DNA of 64,000 nt from UBA11606 sp049437325 (GTDB taxonomy: Bacteria > Actinomycetota > Acidimicrobiia > Acidimicrobiales > Aldehydirespiratoraceae): positions 1 to 64,000 of the forward strand of contig JBMTIM010000009.1 in the NCBI GenBank assembly GCA_049437325.1, given 5' to 3'. The translations under genes were made by a program, and so were the position numbers. Of the stretch, positions 61,404 through 64,000 are shown piece by piece (the first letter of the stretch is position 1; every line of letters starts with the position of its first letter). Below the pieces are notes generated by a model. The model saw nothing but the letters and a program-made list of their open reading frames with translations, was not told the DNA's origin and searched no databases.

Positions 61404-61911
61404 GGCCTCGGTGCGGTTGCGTTCCTGGCGGGCGCAGGATGCCCCGGCGTTGGCGGCGGCCTGGAACGACCCCACGATCGCGGCGGCGTCGCAACCGCCC
61501 GACGACCGCAGTCTCGATGCCGCAGCGCGCTGGATCGAGGGTTGTGCCGTTCGTGAAGAACGACTGCTTGCGATCGATCGAGTCGTCAGCGTCGACGGCG
61601 CATGCGTGGGCGAAGTCGGTCTCTCGAGCATCGATCCGGCCCGAAAAGCAGCAGTGGTCGGCTGGTGGATCGGGATCGGTCACCGGGGCAACGGCTTCGC
61701 CACCGCTGCAGTACGGGAGCTGATCGGCGTTGCCTTCGACGAGTTCGACATCAGGACGCTCGTTGCCGAGATCGGGATCGAGAATGCCGGATCTGTCCGA
61801 GTTGCCGAACGGACTGGTTTCGAGCTGCTCAGGCAGGGGAGCGAGGACCGCCCCCACGCCTACGTTCACCGACACCTCTGCGTCACGTCGACGCGTTTCA
61901 GCAGCAGCTGA
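61396..61911 (+). CDS. GNAT family acetyltransferase
   Basis: A protein of 171 residues of the RimJ/RimL-like GNAT type (acetyltransf_3). VRLRSWRAQDAPALAAAW is the first strand and helix. The acetyl-CoA loop is IGIGHRGNGFATAAVREL at about 95, and IENAGSVRVAERTGFELL is the typical last helix. Target unknown; amino acid or protein N-terminal acetylation is likely. The GTG at 61396 overlaps nusB; a GTG five codons on is possible. Confidence 0.85.
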   Translation: MAEASVRLRSWRAQDAPALAAAWNDPTIAAASQPPDDRSLDAAARWIEGCAVREERLLAIDRVVSVDGACVGEVGLSSIDPARKAAVVGWWIGIGHRGNGFATAAVRELIGVAFDEFDIRTLVAEIGIENAGSVRVAERTGFELLRQGSEDRPHAYVHRHLCVTSTRFSSS

Positions 61912-62002
61912 TCGAGCGGCGTCGGCGGTGGTGTCGGCCGCCCGCTGCGGCGTCAACCCAAAATCCACACCACGCGCGCGCCCCGCACCGACGCGCGGCG
62001 TG

Positions 62003-62008
62003 TATGTT
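62003..62008 (+). promoter_or_regulatory. -10 box of the pyr operon
   Basis: TATGTT, about 11 nt before the PyrR-binding hairpin. The transcript would start at or just before the hairpin. Confidence 0.4.
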
Positions 62009-62018
62009 CAACAATCGA

Positions 62019-62049
62019 CCGTGAAACGGGTCCAGTGAGGCCCGAACGG
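62019..62049 (+). promoter_or_regulatory. PyrR-binding RNA hairpin
   Basis: Lower stem CCGT (62019-62022) with ACGG (62046-62049), a purine bulge (GAAA opposite A), upper stem CGGG (62027-62030) with CCCG (62041-62044), and loop TCCAGTGAGG (62031-62040). The loop and the bulge follow the PyrR-binding consensus (UCCAGAGAGG). It lies 15 nt before the pyrR ATG with no terminator after it. So PyrR, when bound to UMP, most probably blocks translation of its own operon, as in mycobacteria. Confidence 0.75.
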
Positions 62050-62064
62050 ACGAAAGAGATACAG

Positions 62065-62631
62065 ATGGCAGAACGAGAGCGACTGCTCGCGGGATCAGCG
62101 AGCGGCCACTTCCAAGCGCGTACCCAGGTCATGTCGGCCGATGACGTTGCCCGTGCCGTCAAGCGGATGGCCCACGAGATCCTCGAGCGCAACCACGGCT
62201 CTGCCGGCGTGATGCTCATCGGAATGCAGACCGGTGGTGTTGCCCTCGCAGTGCAACTCGCAACTGCAGTGATCGAGATCGAAGGATCCCAGATCCCGGT
62301 CGGCACGCTCGACGCCACGATGCATCGTGACGACTTCGGTCTCCGACCGGTGATGCCGGAGGCGGCGACCGAGATCCCCGAGGATCCGACCGGCAAGACC
62401 ATCGTGCTGGTCGACGACGTGCTGTTCACCGGCCGGACGGTTCGCGCCGCCCTCGATGCGATCCATTCGTACGGACGACCACAGGCGATCCAGCTGGCGG
62501 TCATGGTCGATCGGGGTCACCGTGAGCTTCCGATTCGACCCGACTACGTCGGGAAGAACCTGCCGACGCGGCGTGACGAGATGGTCGACGTCACTGATGC
62601 CGGTGTCGAACTGGGCGAAATGGTTTCATGA
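62065..62631 (+). CDS. pyrR: Pyrimidine operon regulator PyrR
   Basis: A protein of 188 residues with two roles: UMP-dependent RNA-binding repressor of the pyr operon and a weak uracil phosphoribosyltransferase. VMSADDVARAVKRMAHEIL at the N-terminus, LIGMQTGGVALA at about 53, the PRPP loop IVLVDDVLFTGRTVRAALDA at about 112 and VDRGHRELPIRPDYVGKNLPT at about 150. The ATG at 62065 was chosen because the GTG at 62035 lies inside the PyrR-binding loop. Confidence 0.95.
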   Translation: MAERERLLAGSASGHFQARTQVMSADDVARAVKRMAHEILERNHGSAGVMLIGMQTGGVALAVQLATAVIEIEGSQIPVGTLDATMHRDDFGLRPVMPEAATEIPEDPTGKTIVLVDDVLFTGRTVRAALDAIHSYGRPQAIQLAVMVDRGHRELPIRPDYVGKNLPTRRDEMVDVTDAGVELGEMVS

Positions 62632-63599
62632 CTGCAACCACGCTTCGCCAACGCGGTCCCAAACACCTGCTCTCGATGGCCGACCTCGATCGCAACGACA
62701 TCGAGCAGATCCTCAACCTCACCGAGTCGTTTGCAGAGGTGGGGGAGCGGAGCATCCCGCGGGTTCCGGCTCTCCGAGGCAAGACGATCGCCTGGCTGTT
62801 CTACGAGGACAGCACCCGCACTCGACTCAGCTTCGAGACGGCGGCGAAGCGGCTGTCGGCCGACACGATGAACTTCAGCGTCGCAAGCAGCTCGGTCAGC
62901 AAGGGCGAGTCCCTGCGAGACACGGTCGAAACAATCGCTGCGATGGGAATCGACGGCATCGTCGTGCGACACGGCGCCGCCGGCGCTCCTCGTCAGGTCA
63001 GCGAGTGGACCGACGCATCGGTGGTCAACGCCGGTGACGGCTGGCACCAGCACCCCACGCAGTCGCTGCTCGACCTCTACACCGCCCGCCAACACCTCGA
63101 CGAACTGGAGGGCAAGCACATCGCCATCGTCGGCGACATCAAGCACAGCCGGGTTGCTCGCAGCAACGCACTTGGATTTTCGGCGATGGGAGCACGGGTC
63201 ACGCTCGTCGCTCCGCCGACTCTGCTGCCGTCGACACTCGATGGGTGGCCCGTCGAGACCACCCACGATCTCGATGCAGTCCTCGAGGATCTCGACATCT
63301 GCTATCTGCTGCGCATGCAGCTCGAGCGGCAGGGGCAGGCCGTTGTGCCGAGTCTGCGCGAGTACCACACCGAATATGGGCTGACCAGCGCCAGAGCCGA
63401 CCGGTTGCCGAACGATGCCCTGATCATGCACCCCGGTCCGATGAACCGGGGCGTCGAGATCGCGGGTGAGGTGGCGGACCGGCCCGCCGCTGTCATCACC
63501 GAACAAGTTGCGAACGGGGTCTCTGTGCGAATGGCGGTCCTCTTCCTGCTTCTCGGATCCGGACTCGACGTGGTCGACGAGCAACGGGCGATCGCGTGA
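62628..63599 (+). CDS. pyrB: Aspartate carbamoyltransferase, catalytic subunit
   Basis: PyrB joins carbamoyl phosphate and aspartate, the first committed step to UMP. 323 residues. The carbamoyl-phosphate site is YEDSTRTRLSFETAAKRL at about 55, and the aspartate part has HPGPMNRGVEI near 275. GDGWHQHPTQSLLDLYT is at about 130. No pyrI regulatory chain is encoded. ATGA overlap with pyrR. Confidence 0.97.
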   Translation: MTATTLRQRGPKHLLSMADLDRNDIEQILNLTESFAEVGERSIPRVPALRGKTIAWLFYEDSTRTRLSFETAAKRLSADTMNFSVASSSVSKGESLRDTVETIAAMGIDGIVVRHGAAGAPRQVSEWTDASVVNAGDGWHQHPTQSLLDLYTARQHLDELEGKHIAIVGDIKHSRVARSNALGFSAMGARVTLVAPPTLLPSTLDGWPVETTHDLDAVLEDLDICYLLRMQLERQGQAVVPSLREYHTEYGLTSARADRLPNDALIMHPGPMNRGVEIAGEVADRPAAVITEQVANGVSVRMAVLFLLLGSGLDVVDEQRAIA

Positions 63600-64000
63600 G
63601 CGCCGACATCGCGATCACGAACGGCACCATCGTCGATGCCGGTGGGATTCGTCGGGCAGACCTCCGGATCGAGAACGGCGTGGTCGTGGAGGTGGGGGAG
63701 AAGCTCGATGGCGACACCGTCATCGACGCCGATGGTCTCGTCGTCAGCCCTGGGTTCGTCGACCTCCACACGCACCTGCGCGAGCCCGGTGACGAAGAGG
63801 CCGAGACGATCCAGACCGGCTCGCGCGGTGCCGCGCTCGGCGGTTTCACCGCCTGTGTGGCCATGCCGAACACCAACCCGGCGATGGACAGCCTGGCCGT
63901 CGTGCAGCAGGTGCTCGACGCTGCATCCGACGCACTCTGCGAAATCGTCCCGTCCGCAGCAATGACGATTGGGCGGGCTGGAGAGCAACTTGCGCCGATG
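63596..64000 (+). CDS. pyrC: Dihydroorotase (5' part; runs off the window)
   Basis: The first 135 residues of a class I dihydroorotase, which closes carbamoyl aspartate to dihydroorotate. ITNGTIVDAGGIRRADLRIENG is the usual N-terminus, VVSPGFVDLHTHLREPGDE carries the HxH zinc pair at about 55, and GGFTACVAMPNTNP is the next signature. GTG start in the pyrB stop (GTGA). No stop is reached before the end of the window. Confidence 0.95.
   Translation, partial: MSADIAITNGTIVDAGGIRRADLRIENGVVVEVGEKLDGDTVIDADGLVVSPGFVDLHTHLREPGDEEAETIQTGSRGAALGGFTACVAMPNTNPAMDSLAVVQQVLDAASDALCEIVPSAAMTIGRAGEQLAPM

Noticed and set aside
62035..62064. GTG at 62035 as the pyrR start
   Set aside because: It lies in the loop of the PyrR-binding hairpin; PyrR similarity begins after the ATG at 62065.

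Overview
The window is a gene-dense, GC-rich bacterial chromosome segment of about 64 kb. It holds some 65 protein-coding genes. I see no rRNA, tRNA, CRISPR array, insertion sequence or prophage. Gene content points to an actinobacterium: a mycothiol ligase (MshC), an InhA-type enoyl-ACP reductase, a phosphatidylinositol / PI-mannoside gene set (CDP-alcohol phosphatidyltransferase, PatA-like acyltransferase, PimA) and a bifunctional Rel. From 20 kb to the right end the gene order follows the Mycobacterium tuberculosis chromosome closely: thrS-HIT-pgsA-patA-pimA, pdxS-pdxT-yebC, ruvCAB, yajC-secD-secF, apt-rel-hisS, aspS, rarA, alaS-ruvX-mltG-aroE-pilD, aroB-pepQ-efp-nusB, pyrR-pyrB-pyrC. No mycolate or sporulation genes appear, and several details differ from mycobacteria. 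A deep-branching actinobacterium such as Acidimicrobiia is my guess; the window alone cannot prove it.

Left third (0-20 kb) is the variable part. A minus-strand operon P450-SDR-TrpB2 diverges from a cupin-like protein and a DUF72 protein. A four-gene envelope cassette (5.1-8.2 kb) follows: a small membrane protein, a lipoprotein with two copies of one domain joined by a His-rich linker, a cupredoxin-like lipoprotein, and a polytopic membrane protein. Then come a dienelactone-hydrolase-like enzyme, a coiled-coil M23 peptidase, thiamine pyrophosphokinase, three ABC genes (two form an asymmetric heterodimeric exporter), two CNNM/CorC-type membrane proteins, fabI and mshC.

Middle third (20-44 kb): translation and phospholipid genes; a LemA / degenerate M48 / DUF3048 lipoprotein operon; PLP synthase (PdxST); YebC; a two-gene ABC exporter; RuvCAB; queuosine genes queA and tgt, separated by an arylsulfotransferase-like gene and an FkbM-like gene; the YajC-SecDF translocase accessory; Apt and Rel. 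Right third (45-64 kb): aminoacyl-tRNA synthetases, replication and repair (RarA, RuvX), cell wall (MltG), shikimate enzymes (AroE, AroB), a prepilin peptidase, PepQ, EF-P, NusB, and a pyrimidine operon headed by PyrR, with a recognisable PyrR-binding RNA hairpin before it. The last gene, pyrC, runs off the window.

Two features of genome style stand out. About 20 transcription units begin with a TANNNT box 6-9 nt before the start codon and no Shine-Dalgarno, as expected for leaderless mRNAs. Genes inside operons are mostly joined by four-base NTGA overlaps. Convergent gene pairs with room between them carry GC hairpins without a good U tract. The main oddities are a tRNA-guanine transglycosylase lacking its three zinc cysteines, a probable one-base deletion at the start of the first CNNM gene, an M48-like protein without HExxH, and stop codons that double as -10 boxes.
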